This document shows positions 1 to 7,428 of a DNA stretch of 64,000 nt, one piece after another. The DNA is from Methylocaldum sp002005105. Its GTDB lineage: Bacteria > Pseudomonadota > Gammaproteobacteria > Methylococcales > Methylococcaceae. The notes below the pieces were generated by a model. The model worked only from the letters and a program-made list of their open reading frames with translations, made no database searches and was not told the origin of the DNA. Each line of letters begins with the position of its first letter. Position 1 is the first letter of the stretch. The DNA lies in NCBI RefSeq assembly GCF_051027545.1, contig NZ_CP194902.1:3162001-3226000 (forward strand). Direction: 5' to 3'. Both the position numbers and the translations under genes were made by a program.

Positions 1-555
1 AAGAAAAATCCAGCGCGGGCAATGAACGTTCGCCCGGATACGCCGGAAGGTCTTAAACCCAAAGATTTGTTGGGCATTCCCTGGCGTCTGGCGTTTGCGC
101 TCCAAGAAGATGGGTGGTATCTCCGCAGCGACATCGTTTGGCACAAACCCAATGCGATGCCAGAAAGTGTTGCTGATCGTCCGACCCGTGCCCATGAATA
201 TCTATTCATGTTCAGCAAATCGGAGCGTTATTATTACGACCGCGAGGCAATACGGGAGATAGGGGGAAACGGAAAACCACGTAATCGGCGCAGCGTCTGG
301 GATATTAATACCCAAGCATTTCCGGGCGCGCATTTTGCCACGTTTCCGCCCGCTTTAATCGAGCCTTGCATACTCGCTTCCACGAAGCCGAACGATTTCG
401 TGCTCGATCCTTTTTTCGGTTCAGGTACCGTAGGACTTGTTTGTTTAAGCCATGGACGCCGGTATGTGGGTATAGAACTTCATTCGGAATATGTCCGAAT
501 GGCGGTTCAAAGATTGGGTATTTTCGAACCGAGTGTCATTAAGGTAGCTGCATAA
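1..555 (+). CDS. DNA methyltransferase, beta class (C-terminal part; 5' end outside window)
   Basis: The reading frame is already open at base 1, so the gene starts upstream; the ATG at 22 is internal. The 184 visible residues hold the second half of a beta-class amino-methyltransferase: a target-recognition/motif VI-VIII stretch (SDIVWHKPNAMPES ... RAHEYLFMFSKS), then a motif X-like part (HFATFPPALIEPCI), then motif I (VLDPFFGSGTVGLV), the S-adenosylmethionine loop. Motif I after the TRD is the beta-class order. The catalytic (D/S)PPY/W motif IV must lie upstream of the window. It overlaps the restriction gene by one base (TAATG), so the two form a type II restriction-modification operon. 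By analogy with M.XcyI and M.Cfr9I it could be an N4-cytosine methylase for CCCGGG, but the specificity is inference. Confidence 0.88.
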   Translation, partial: KKNPARAMNVRPDTPEGLKPKDLLGIPWRLAFALQEDGWYLRSDIVWHKPNAMPESVADRPTRAHEYLFMFSKSERYYYDREAIREIGGNGKPRNRRSVWDINTQAFPGAHFATFPPALIEPCILASTKPNDFVLDPFFGSGTVGLVCLSHGRRYVGIELHSEYVRMAVQRLGIFEPSVIKVAA

Positions 556-1529
556 TGGCTGCCTTCCGAATTCCCGCACCCGAATTGCAAATCGATTTTT
601 CATTTGCACTCGGTCAGATGCGTACTTTGTACATGCAGGATGCGCTTGGTTCGACGGTAGAGAAGACCGATCTTGCCCTGCTGAATACCCAGTTATCCGA
701 ATACGTTCCCGAACATTGTCTTAAAGCCTTGGCTGCCCGAGGGCTGCGTGGCGAGTTGGTGTTTCCTGTTCCGTGCTTATTTGAACAGAATCCGCGATTA
801 TTAGGGTATTACCGGCTTTTGCTCGGCTTCAGTCAGAAAGCTTTTTATAGCGCGGAGTTTGGTGTTTCGGGTTTCAAAGCAATGGAAGAGTTCGGGCGTT
901 TGAACGAGGGACAAAAGGCCTCTCTGTCCGCGCTGTGCAAAGCTTTGATCGATAGCGCTTGCGCCTTGGTGGAGGGTATCGGCGCAGATCGGCTCAGTCG
1001 CGAGTTACTGGACGACTTGGCCTTGCTGACGGTTGGTCCGCAACTCCGTGGCGGAGCGAATGTGAAGAAAGGGGCGGAAGGCATTGTTCGCGTGTTTGAG
1101 GCGATTCATCTTATCGTCCAACATGCCGCTACTTCATCGAGTTCGGGAAAAATAGAGATCGAAAACGCCGCAGGGCGCAAGGTGTCTATCGCATTTGCGC
1201 CCGATCCCGACATTGTCATACGTGAAGAAATGGCGAAAGGTAAATTTCGGAACATTATCGCCGTCGAAGTTAAAGGGGGTACCGATTTTTCCAACATTCA
1301 CAACCGTATCGGAGAAGCTGAAAAAAGTCATCAAAAGGCAAAAGCTTCCGGTTATGTGGAATGCTGGACTGTCGTGAATGTCGACCGCATTGATCTTGAT
1401 ATGGCAAAGCGTGAGTCTCCTTCTACAAATCGGTTTTATCGGCTTTCGACGCTTATAAATGGTCGATCTGAGGAGTATGAGGATTTTAAAGATCGCATTA
1501 TTTCACTGACCGGAATCCGGAATAATTGA
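555..1529 (+). CDS. Type II restriction endonuclease, probably XcyI family
   Basis: The product has 324 residues and its ATG shares one base with the stop of the methyltransferase. A PD-(D/E)XK nuclease core is visible: D219 in APDPDI and, 18 residues on, E238-V-K240 in AVEVKGG, the expected spacing for the metal-binding acidic residues and lysine. The N-terminal half contains a conserved-looking block, GLRGELVFPVPCLF followed by LLGYYRLLLGFSQKAFY, which recalls the XcyI/Cfr9I enzymes that cut CCCGGG. The family assignment is from memory of sequence style and needs a profile search; the restriction-enzyme call itself rests on the fold motif and the linked methylase. No controller (C) protein is seen in the visible part. 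The local codon use looks more AT-rich than later genes, as is common for mobile restriction-modification loci; this was not computed. Confidence 0.72.
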   Translation: MAAFRIPAPELQIDFSFALGQMRTLYMQDALGSTVEKTDLALLNTQLSEYVPEHCLKALAARGLRGELVFPVPCLFEQNPRLLGYYRLLLGFSQKAFYSAEFGVSGFKAMEEFGRLNEGQKASLSALCKALIDSACALVEGIGADRLSRELLDDLALLTVGPQLRGGANVKKGAEGIVRVFEAIHLIVQHAATSSSSGKIEIENAAGRKVSIAFAPDPDIVIREEMAKGKFRNIIAVEVKGGTDFSNIHNRIGEAEKSHQKAKASGYVECWTVVNVDRIDLDMAKRESPSTNRFYRLSTLINGRSEEYEDFKDRIISLTGIRNN

Positions 1530-1663
1530 CGCTGATGAGTCTCATAGTCAGCAATGCGTCTGCAAAATGCGGGCATCACGTTGGATAGATTGTTTATGAA
1601 TGAAGATGATTTGTCCGTCGACGCAGCCGAGCATCGCTGGCGTGGGCGGGAATGGCCCGAAGG

Positions 1664-1685
1664 GTGGACGCAGGGATGCGTCCAC
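1664..1685. repeat. Strong hairpin with CAGGGATG apex
   Basis: A perfect 8-bp stem (1664-1671 with 1678-1685) closes a six-base loop AGGGAT. The element sits in the 495-base gene-free stretch between the restriction gene and mgtE. A similar CAGGGATG hairpin occurs at 9071-9090. Such hairpins are dispersed repeats in several gammaproteobacteria, and the apex also resembles the CsrA/RsmA recognition sequence. Confidence 0.6.
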
Positions 1686-1700
1686 TCGGCAGTATGGTAG

Positions 1701-1730
1701 GGTGGGTTAGGCCTTCGGCCGTAACCCACC
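1701..1730. repeat. GTGGGTTA...TAACCCAC palindromic repeat
   Basis: Nine-base arms GGTGGGTTA and TAACCCACC enclose a GGCC-TTC-GGCC inner stem, giving a near-perfect extragenic palindrome of the REP type. There is no T-tract, so a terminator is unlikely. It lies 15 bases after the CAGGGATG hairpin. The rest of 1530-2024 shows no convincing gene. Confidence 0.6.
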
Positions 1731-2024
1731 GAATAAAAGGTTTCGCTTCGCGAGGGTTCATTTGACTATGGGTCCGAGAACCCGCACTCATAAACCCGTC
1801 GCGGCAGCGACACCTTATTCTTTCGAACTCGAAAAAGATAAATACCATATTACGGAAGAGCTCTGAACGATACCGGCCATGCCGGTTGTCCAAAGAATTA
1901 GGCGCATGGAATAGCCTGCAAAGGACAGCGTGACACACCAGAATCTCGAGTTTGGCACATGGTCGTGCTGAAATGCCTTCGGCATCCAACAATCCAGTAC
2001 GTGATGAGTCATCAAGGCGGTGAA

Positions 2025-3290
2025 ATGCCGAAATACACGCTCGATGCTGTCAAGGCGTTACGGCGGCTGGAACCGCCGCAGCGGGCAGAGGCGCTGTCGC
2101 GTTATCCGCCGGAGGTGGCGCGGACTGTTTTCGAGCAGTTCGAAGCGCCGCTTCAGAAGGAGGTGCTGGCGTTTCTGCGCGATCATCAAGTCAATCGGTT
2201 GCTGGAGGACCTCGATCCGGATGATCGAGTCCGACTGCTGGATACCTTGCCTGAGCCGGTAGGCCAGGCTCTGCTGGCTCGCCTCAGTCCTCGCGAAAGG
2301 CGCCTGACCCACAAGTTGCTCGCCTTCCCTGCGGAGAGCGCGGGCCGCATCATGAACCCGGAGTATCTGCCGCTTCGGCCGGAACTTTCGGTGCGGGATG
2401 CGTTGATCCTAGTCCACCGCGAGGGCCGTGCGGTCGGTACAGTGAACGTGCTGCCGGTCCTCGATGGCGACGAGCGGCTGGTGGGATTGGCAATGCTCAG
2501 CGCACTGGTGCTGGCCGACCCGGACCAGCAGGTGGCGGACGTGATGCTGGCGCCGGTACCCACGGTAGCCCCTGAGACCGACCAGGAGCAGGTGGCCCGC
2601 CTGATTCAGGCGGCGGATCTATTGGCGCTGCCGGTAATCGACGATGCTCGGCATTTGCTCGGCTTGATTACGGTGGACGACGCCATGGACGTCGTTCAGC
2701 TCGAGCAGGAGGAGGACTTTGCTCGGGCCGGGGGTAGCGAGCCGGTGGATCGTCCCTATTTTTCGATCACCTTGTTGGATCTGGCCCGCGCCCGCTTTGT
2801 CTGGCTGTTGCTGCTTGCCTTGGCCGGCGCCCTGACGGTCAACGTAATCACCGCTTTCGAATCACTGCTGGAGCAGACGATCAGTCTCTCGGTGTTCATA
2901 CCCCTTCTCGTCGGTATTGGGGGCAATTGTGGAGCCCAATCGGCGACTACCGTGATCCGTGCCATGGCCACAGGCGATGTCAACGGGGTGGGAGTCGGGC
3001 GCGTGGTATTCCGCGAGACTCGGATCGGCATTCTGCTCGGCACTGCCGTGGCTTTGCTCGCCTATGTGCCCGTGTTGCTGCTGTTCGAATCGGGGCTGGC
3101 TACGACAGTTTCCCTGACCCTGATCGCCATCTGTGTCCTCGCAACTCTGGTAGGTGCAGGCATGCCGCTGTTGGCGCGACGGTTCGGTATCGATCCGGCG
3201 GTAGTGAGCGCTCCTGTTGTAACGACGCTGGTCGATACTCTCGGCTTAGTCTTATATTTCCTGATTGCAAGGGTCGTCATGGAGTTTTGA
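2025..3290 (+). CDS. mgtE: Magnesium transporter MgtE
   Basis: Homodimeric inner-membrane Mg2+ channel gated by cytosolic Mg2+ sensing. The order of parts is typical: an N-domain of helical repeats (PPEVARTVFEQFEAPLQKEV ... LLEDLDPDDRVRLLDTLP) over about residues 10-110; a tandem CBS region beginning near AGRIMNPEYLPLRPELSVRDAL, about residues 115-240; then five hydrophobic segments from about residue 265 to the end, including the pore-lining GGNCGAQSATTVIRA. The length of about 420 residues is a little short of the usual 450. I chose ATG 2025 because AAGG stands seven bases before it; ATGs at 1959 and 2004 are also in frame. It stands alone, with no riboswitch seen upstream. Confidence 0.92.
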   Translation: MPKYTLDAVKALRRLEPPQRAEALSRYPPEVARTVFEQFEAPLQKEVLAFLRDHQVNRLLEDLDPDDRVRLLDTLPEPVGQALLARLSPRERRLTHKLLAFPAESAGRIMNPEYLPLRPELSVRDALILVHREGRAVGTVNVLPVLDGDERLVGLAMLSALVLADPDQQVADVMLAPVPTVAPETDQEQVARLIQAADLLALPVIDDARHLLGLITVDDAMDVVQLEQEEDFARAGGSEPVDRPYFSITLLDLARARFVWLLLLALAGALTVNVITAFESLLEQTISLSVFIPLLVGIGGNCGAQSATTVIRAMATGDVNGVGVGRVVFRETRIGILLGTAVALLAYVPVLLLFESGLATTVSLTLIAICVLATLVGAGMPLLARRFGIDPAVVSAPVVTTLVDTLGLVLYFLIARVVMEF

Positions 3291-3389
3291 TGGCGGCGCG
3301 AATGGGGGGCGGGCGGAAACACAATTGACGTTTATCCGCGAGTAATCGGTTTACCCTGCCGGGGGGGCGGCGGATTGCTCCGCCAAAGC

Positions 3390-4169
3390 TCATTCGTGTC
3401 GGATCGGCTTTCTTTTTCTCAGCCCCAGCAAGAAACAATAAGCCCCTATCGCCGCCAAAACATGTTTGAGCGCATGCCCGCTGATCGGGTACATCACCTG
3501 AAAGATCGTCTCATCCAGCAGCTCCGCCAGTTTGGCGACCAAATAGAACCCGAGCAATGCCCAGATATACCCGCTTCCCGTGAACGAAGGTGAGAACAAA
3601 AGCAGTATCAGCGGAATCAGCAGCATGGGTAGAAATTGGACGAGGCCGTAAGGGCGTAGGTCCCCTTGTCCGGATTGTTCGGTCACGTGCCAATAGATGA
3701 TGGAGGCAATACCGACGAGAATCAGCGGCCATAACAGTTTTTGCCCCGCCTGGCGGGAAATGTATTCGCCGACGATGATGGAGACGAAAGCCATGAAGGC
3801 GACGGTCATGGGCAGGCGGTCCCAGACCAGTGTCGTATTGTTTGGATCGAGATGGTAATACGCCGAGCCGGGGCCGATCAGTACGATACCGATGAAGAAG
3901 GCGAAATAGCTTGCCCGGAGCTCCGGGAGCGTTCGATCCGGCACTCCCCGGACGAGTTCCCGAAGCGCAGTCAGACCGACCAGGAGGAAGAGGAGATTGG
4001 TCGCGACATTCCAGAAATGCGGCACGCCGAACCACCGGCTGCGGTCGGCGAACTCGTGATAGGCCGGGTCTTGCGGGACGGCGGGAACCAAAAACATGCC
4101 GATGACCGCGAGCGCGATAATGCCGAGCAGTAAAGCCAGTTTTGGGGTTCTGTGGCGTTCTGTTTTCAT
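3390..4169 (-). CDS. Ceramidase-like membrane hydrolase (alkaline ceramidase/CREST family)
   Basis: The 259-residue protein has about seven hydrophobic segments and the family signature: GPGSAYYHLDPNN (Ser and His/Asp), VWDRLPMTVAF (Asp), and HALKH near the C-terminus, which together would form the zinc-binding Ser-His-Asp-His-His site. Eukaryotic members hydrolyse the amide bond of ceramides; bacterial homologues are annotated as ceramidases but their substrates are mostly unknown. The first hydrophobic segment (residues 10-30) may be a signal anchor. It is transcribed convergently with mgtE, 99 bases away, and stands alone, so context does not help. Confidence 0.8.
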   Translation of the reverse strand: MKTERHRTPKLALLLGIIALAVIGMFLVPAVPQDPAYHEFADRSRWFGVPHFWNVATNLLFLLVGLTALRELVRGVPDRTLPELRASYFAFFIGIVLIGPGSAYYHLDPNNTTLVWDRLPMTVAFMAFVSIIVGEYISRQAGQKLLWPLILVGIASIIYWHVTEQSGQGDLRPYGLVQFLPMLLIPLILLLFSPSFTGSGYIWALLGFYLVAKLAELLDETIFQVMYPISGHALKHVLAAIGAYCFLLGLRKRKPIRHE

Positions 4170-4291
4170 GCGATGAAGCTAAAGGAATGCGAGCGTTGAC
4201 GCACTCCATGCTATACACAGCCGGCCGGTCTGCATACTATTAGCCGACGGATGGCCTTGGGCGTCCGTGTTCAGACATGAGGAGACATCCT

Positions 4292-4744
4292 ATGAAAACA
4301 ATAACGCTGGGGTTGCTGGTCATGCTTTTAGGGGAGAGCGGCACGACAACCGCTACCGAGGCTGGTATCGAAAGCGCCACCAAACAACTCTTGAAAGATA
4401 CTGCCAAAACGGTGGTTCAGCGCGGTACACGCGAGCGAGTGCACGTGGCGGCCGAGAGCATAGAGAAAGCCAAAAACCTGAGGGAAAGCATCGATAAAGC
4501 GTCTGCTGCGATAGGAGAGCAAGCCCTAGACACTGCCAAGGAATCTGCCGAGCGGCAGCTGAAGGATGCTGTCCCGGCACAAGCCAAACAAGGCGTCAAG
4601 GCTGTCGAGGACGGTGTGGATCAGGCCAAGGCGATCAAAAGCCAAGTCAAAAATGCACCCAAATCGACCCGGGACGCTGCTCAGGTCGTAAAACGCAAGG
4701 CTAAACAAGAAGCGGCCGAGAAGGCACTCGAGCTATTGCGTTAA
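4292..4744 (+). CDS. Exported Ala/Lys-rich helical protein, function unknown
   Basis: The start is ATG 4292, with AGGAG eight bases before it; the upstream ATG at 4277 lacks such a site. The first 22 or so residues form a signal peptide (MKTITLGLLVMLLGESGTTT). The remainder, about 125 residues, is almost free of aromatic residues and rich in Ala, Lys, Glu and Gln with heptad-like spacing (AAESIEKAKNLRESIDKASA), predicting long amphipathic helices like those of LEA or apolipoprotein-like proteins. No catalytic motif is visible. A role in envelope or desiccation stress is only a guess. Confidence 0.65.
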   Translation: MKTITLGLLVMLLGESGTTTATEAGIESATKQLLKDTAKTVVQRGTRERVHVAAESIEKAKNLRESIDKASAAIGEQALDTAKESAERQLKDAVPAQAKQGVKAVEDGVDQAKAIKSQVKNAPKSTRDAAQVVKRKAKQEAAEKALELLR

Positions 4745-4757
4745 CCTGCTTTTTGCG

Positions 4758-4779
4758 CCTCGCCCGGTCAAGGGCGAGG
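4758..4779. terminator. GC-rich hairpin between convergent genes (weak terminator candidate)
   Basis: CCTCGCCC (4758-4765) pairs perfectly with GGGCGAGG (4772-4779) around a six-base loop, 14 bases after the stop of the exported helical protein. No T-tract follows on either strand, so intrinsic termination is doubtful; it could protect a transcript end or be an isolated palindrome. Confidence 0.35.
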
Positions 4780-4873
4780 TGGCAACCTCGATTGATAAAC
4801 TCTTGGCCGGATTCACTCGGGCGTACGCCGGCCGATAGACCGTCCATATCCCGTGCAGTGTAAACACAGCCTA

Positions 4874-5194
4874 TTAACGGCGGAATACCGCGGTGGACCA
4901 TAACGCCCGCCCGAATTCGAGCCCATATCCTTGTTGAGATTCACGTTTGACGATGACCGAATACCGGAGCAACCGCACGATTTTTCCTCTTTCGACGGCA
5001 AAAACGACCATGGCGGGTTTTCCCACGGATGCCTCTGTGTGCGTGGGCATCTGCAGAAAAATGCCGGAACGGCTCAGGTTTTTGGTGATTCCGCGTGATG
5101 GATTGCCGGCAGGGGGGATGAGATAAGTGCGAACGGAAGAAATCGAACGCGGTGCGACCCGTCGATCTTCGGGGGAGTCGGTCTTTTTATTCAT
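4874..5194 (-). CDS. PilZ-domain protein (putative c-di-GMP receptor)
   Basis: A single-domain protein of 106 residues. It carries both PilZ c-di-GMP-binding elements: an RRxxxR-type motif at the N-terminus (DRRVAPR, residues 10-16) and a (D/N)xSxxG motif (NLSRSGIFL, residues about 39-47). The beta-strand pattern continues with AVERGKIVRLLRYSVIVKR and ends GYGLEFG, as in other stand-alone PilZ proteins. It probably changes partner binding when c-di-GMP rises. A GGDEF-EAL protein and the pilT/pilU motors are in the same window but not adjacent. Confidence 0.82.
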   Translation of the reverse strand: MNKKTDSPEDRRVAPRSISSVRTYLIPPAGNPSRGITKNLSRSGIFLQMPTHTEASVGKPAMVVFAVERGKIVRLLRYSVIVKRESQQGYGLEFGRALWSTAVFRR

Positions 5195-5409
5195 CGTGTC
5201 CAGCCTTTGTTATTAGATAACCCCAACGTCGAAATTTCATCACATTTGTCAGAGCTTGACGAGAACGGTTTGCACATCCCCGGTTCGGAGGCAACCCACA
5301 TCCGAACTGTCTAAGGAGTAGAATAAATACCACAAATCGAGAGTCGACTTGGACTCGGAAGAGAATCAGTCGATCGAGATGCGACGCAGCAACCAAAGGA
5401 GCTCGGATC

Positions 5410-5631
5410 ATGGCCGAAAAACTTTTGCGCGATATTAAACCGGTTTCCCCTGAAAACCTTGACGATCTGATGCTGATCATGGCCAAGAACATCGAAGAGT
5501 CGTTATTCAAGAGCGGAGCACGGCCGGGGCTCGATTATTCCATCTTGGACCTTTACAAACTGGCGCAGCCCTTTGCGCTGGAAGTGTTCAGGAAGAACAT
5601 CAACACCATGTCCTTTACCGTGCAGTGGTAG
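5410..5631 (+). CDS. Small conserved-looking protein of unknown function
   Basis: The product has 73 residues. AAGGAG stands about nine bases before the ATG, and codon use resembles neighbouring genes, so the frame is probably real. The sequence (for example NLDDLMLIMAKNIEESLFK) suggests a small mixed helical cytosolic protein without signal peptide or membrane segment. It ends 49 bases before the first NrdR box of nrdB, so it is not under that promoter. I do not recognise the family. Confidence 0.55.
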   Translation: MAEKLLRDIKPVSPENLDDLMLIMAKNIEESLFKSGARPGLDYSILDLYKLAQPFALEVFRKNINTMSFTVQW

Positions 5632-5679
5632 CGCGGTTCGGCCCAAAAAACGCGGGAGAGGCTTGCCGGCAAAAGTTAT

Positions 5680-5726
5680 AGCCTACATATTGTGTCTATA
5701 ATGTTTTTGTGCACAATATATAGTCG
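5680..5726 (+). promoter_or_regulatory. Double NrdR box on the nrdB promoter
   Basis: Two 16-bp sites match the NrdR consensus ACACWATATNTWGTGT. Site 1 (5680-5695) read on the reverse strand is ACACAATATGTAGGCT; site 2 (5711-5726) is GCACAATATATAGTCG. Each keeps the central 12-13 consensus positions. Their centres are 31 bp apart, close to three helical turns, the spacing typical of functional NrdR operators. A perfect TATAAT at 5697-5702 lies between them, so a bound repressor would cover the promoter. No good -35 hexamer is seen. The nrdR gene itself is at 31491-32000. Confidence 0.88.
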
Positions 5727-5808
5727 CTTAGGTTGGCAACCGCTCAACGATCGAGAGTTGCATAGATATTTCTCCTGAACACTCACGGGCCGAAAAGAGG
5801 AAAAAAGC

Positions 5809-7071
5809 ATGTTGAATTGGGAAGATCCCCTCGCTGGCGTTACCGGCAAATCCGTCAAAGCTGAAACTAATCCGAATGCGCCCCGGCTGGCGGAATGGGG
5901 AGGGGAACTAGCCGCAGCGCGCGATACCGGCAAGGTCAGTCCCGAATTTCAGGATTTTTTTGCTGAAACGCGATACGAAGCGGACCAGGGGATTGCTGCG
6001 GGCAGCGACTCTCGTACCGGTGCGACTGGCCTTGAGAGCATCGAAATGGGGGCCCGGCGCATCCAGGTCGATGACAAGCAGATTATCAATTGCCGCGCCG
6101 ACCTGAATCAGCTCGTGCCGTTCAAGTACCGTTGGGCCTGGCAGAAATATCTGGATGCCTGCGCCAATCACTGGATGCCGCAGGAAATCAACATGAACGC
6201 GGACATTGCGCTTTGGAAGAGTATCGACGGACTGACCGAAGACGAGCGCACCATCATCAAGCGAAATCTCGGATTCTTTTCCACCGCCGATTCCCTGGTG
6301 GCCAACAATCTGGTTTTGGCGGTATACCGGCACATTACCAATCCGGAGTGCCGCCAATATCTGCTGCGCCAGGCTTTCGAAGAGGCTCTGCACACTCATG
6401 CCTACCAGTATGTCGTCGAGTCTCTCGGCATGGACGAGGGAGAGGTGTTCAACATGTACCGTGAATTGCCGGCCGTGGCGCGCAAGGCGGAGTGGGCCTT
6501 GCCGTTCACCCAGTCTCTGGGCGATCCCGCATTCCGGACCGGAACGCCCGAAGACGATCAGCGCCTGCTTCGCGATCTCATCGCCTTCTACGTGATTTTC
6601 GAAGGGATCTTCTTCTACGTCGGCTTTACCCAAATCCTTTCGATGGGGCGACGCAACAAAATGACGGGCACCGCCGAGCAGTTTCAATACATCTTGCGGG
6701 ACGAATCGATGCACATGAACTTCGGCATCGATGTCATCAACCAAATCAAGATCGAGAATCCGCATCTCTGGCGCAAAGACTTTCAGGATGAAATCATCCG
6801 CATGATTCGCGAGGCGGTGGAGATAGAGACGCAATATGCCTACGACACCATGCCGCGTGGCGTATTGGGGCTGAATGCCGGCATGTTCAAGGATTATCTG
6901 GAGTTCATCGCCAACCGACGCTGCGCCCAGATCGGTTTGCCGGAGCAGTACCCCGGCGCTGGCAATCCATTCCCTTGGATGAGCGAAATCCTGGATCTCA
7001 AGAAGGAGAAGAACTTCTTCGAGACCCGGGTAACGGAATATCAGACCGGCGGCGTTCTGAGCTGGGATTGA
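5809..7071 (+). CDS. nrdB: Ribonucleoside-diphosphate reductase class Ia, small subunit
   Basis: R2 subunit that houses the diferric-tyrosyl radical and passes it to NrdA for reduction of NDPs to dNDPs. The 420-residue protein matches the Pseudomonas-type NrdB throughout: INCRADLNQLVPFKYRWAW, HWMPQEINMNADIALW, FFSTADSLVANNLVLAVYRH, RQAFEEALHTHAYQYVVES (iron ligands), YILRDESMHMNFGIDV (iron ligands) and the C-terminal YQTGGVLSWD tail that docks into NrdA. The N-terminal 80 residues are variable. The start ATG 5809 follows AGAGG. No nrdA lies on either side, so the large subunit is encoded elsewhere. Control by NrdR is indicated by the operator pair upstream. Confidence 0.97.
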   Translation: MLNWEDPLAGVTGKSVKAETNPNAPRLAEWGGELAAARDTGKVSPEFQDFFAETRYEADQGIAAGSDSRTGATGLESIEMGARRIQVDDKQIINCRADLNQLVPFKYRWAWQKYLDACANHWMPQEINMNADIALWKSIDGLTEDERTIIKRNLGFFSTADSLVANNLVLAVYRHITNPECRQYLLRQAFEEALHTHAYQYVVESLGMDEGEVFNMYRELPAVARKAEWALPFTQSLGDPAFRTGTPEDDQRLLRDLIAFYVIFEGIFFYVGFTQILSMGRRNKMTGTAEQFQYILRDESMHMNFGIDVINQIKIENPHLWRKDFQDEIIRMIREAVEIETQYAYDTMPRGVLGLNAGMFKDYLEFIANRRCAQIGLPEQYPGAGNPFPWMSEILDLKKEKNFFETRVTEYQTGGVLSWD

Positions 7072-7138
7072 TCTCGGTCTCTTCCCGGAACTACGCTCTA
7101 TAGCATTTTTCCGGTTTGGCGTGGCGCCCGAAGGTGCA

Positions 7139-7231
7139 GTAGGTCGGCATCCTTTCCCAATCGCAAACGGTCGCTTTAGTCGCGACCCTTCCCGACGCAG
7201 CGGGTTTGTCGGCAAAGGATTGCCGACCTAC
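7139..7231. repeat. 93-bp element with inverted ends (REP/MITE-like)
   Basis: The ends GTAGGTCGGCA-TCCTTT and AAAGGAT-TGCCGACCTAC are inverted copies of one another. Inside is a smaller hairpin GGTCGC-TTTAGTC-GCGACC, preceded by CCCAATCGCAAAC. The internal block recurs at 39664-39720, which shows that it is a dispersed repeat. No open reading frame is contained. It lies in the 357-base gene-free interval after nrdB. Confidence 0.75.
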
Positions 7232-7295
7232 AAACTCCCGATCCTCGCCGCTAAACCGCGGTGAAAAGCGCTCTATAGGCCATCAGGCTTCCCTG

Positions 7296-7356
7296 TCCGG
7301 TTGGCGACAGTGCAGCGCTTATCGATCGTGCTGCGCTGTCTCGCTGGCCGACCGGA
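7296..7356. repeat. Imperfect long hairpin downstream of nrdB
   Basis: TCCGGTTGGC...GACAG.GCAGCGC on the left pairs with GCTGCGCTGTC...GGCCGACCGGA on the right, with a few mismatches and a short bulge, giving a 61-base hairpin. No T-run follows. It could be a second extragenic palindrome. The remainder of 7072-7428 shows nothing else. Confidence 0.4.
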
Positions 7357-7428
7357 GCAAGCTTCCTCTACCGACGGAGAGTCCCCGGCATCGTAGTCTT
7401 CCCGTGTAAAGCCGGGCAAGCTAAGGCC

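Noticed and set aside
22..24. ATG at 22 as the start of the methyltransferase
   Set aside because: The frame is open to base 1 and the product would lack the catalytic motif IV, so the gene simply enters the window from upstream.
5908..7215. Long reverse-strand frame opposite nrdB
   Set aside because: It is a shadow of the GC-rich nrdB coding sequence with no homology and crosses the downstream repeat.
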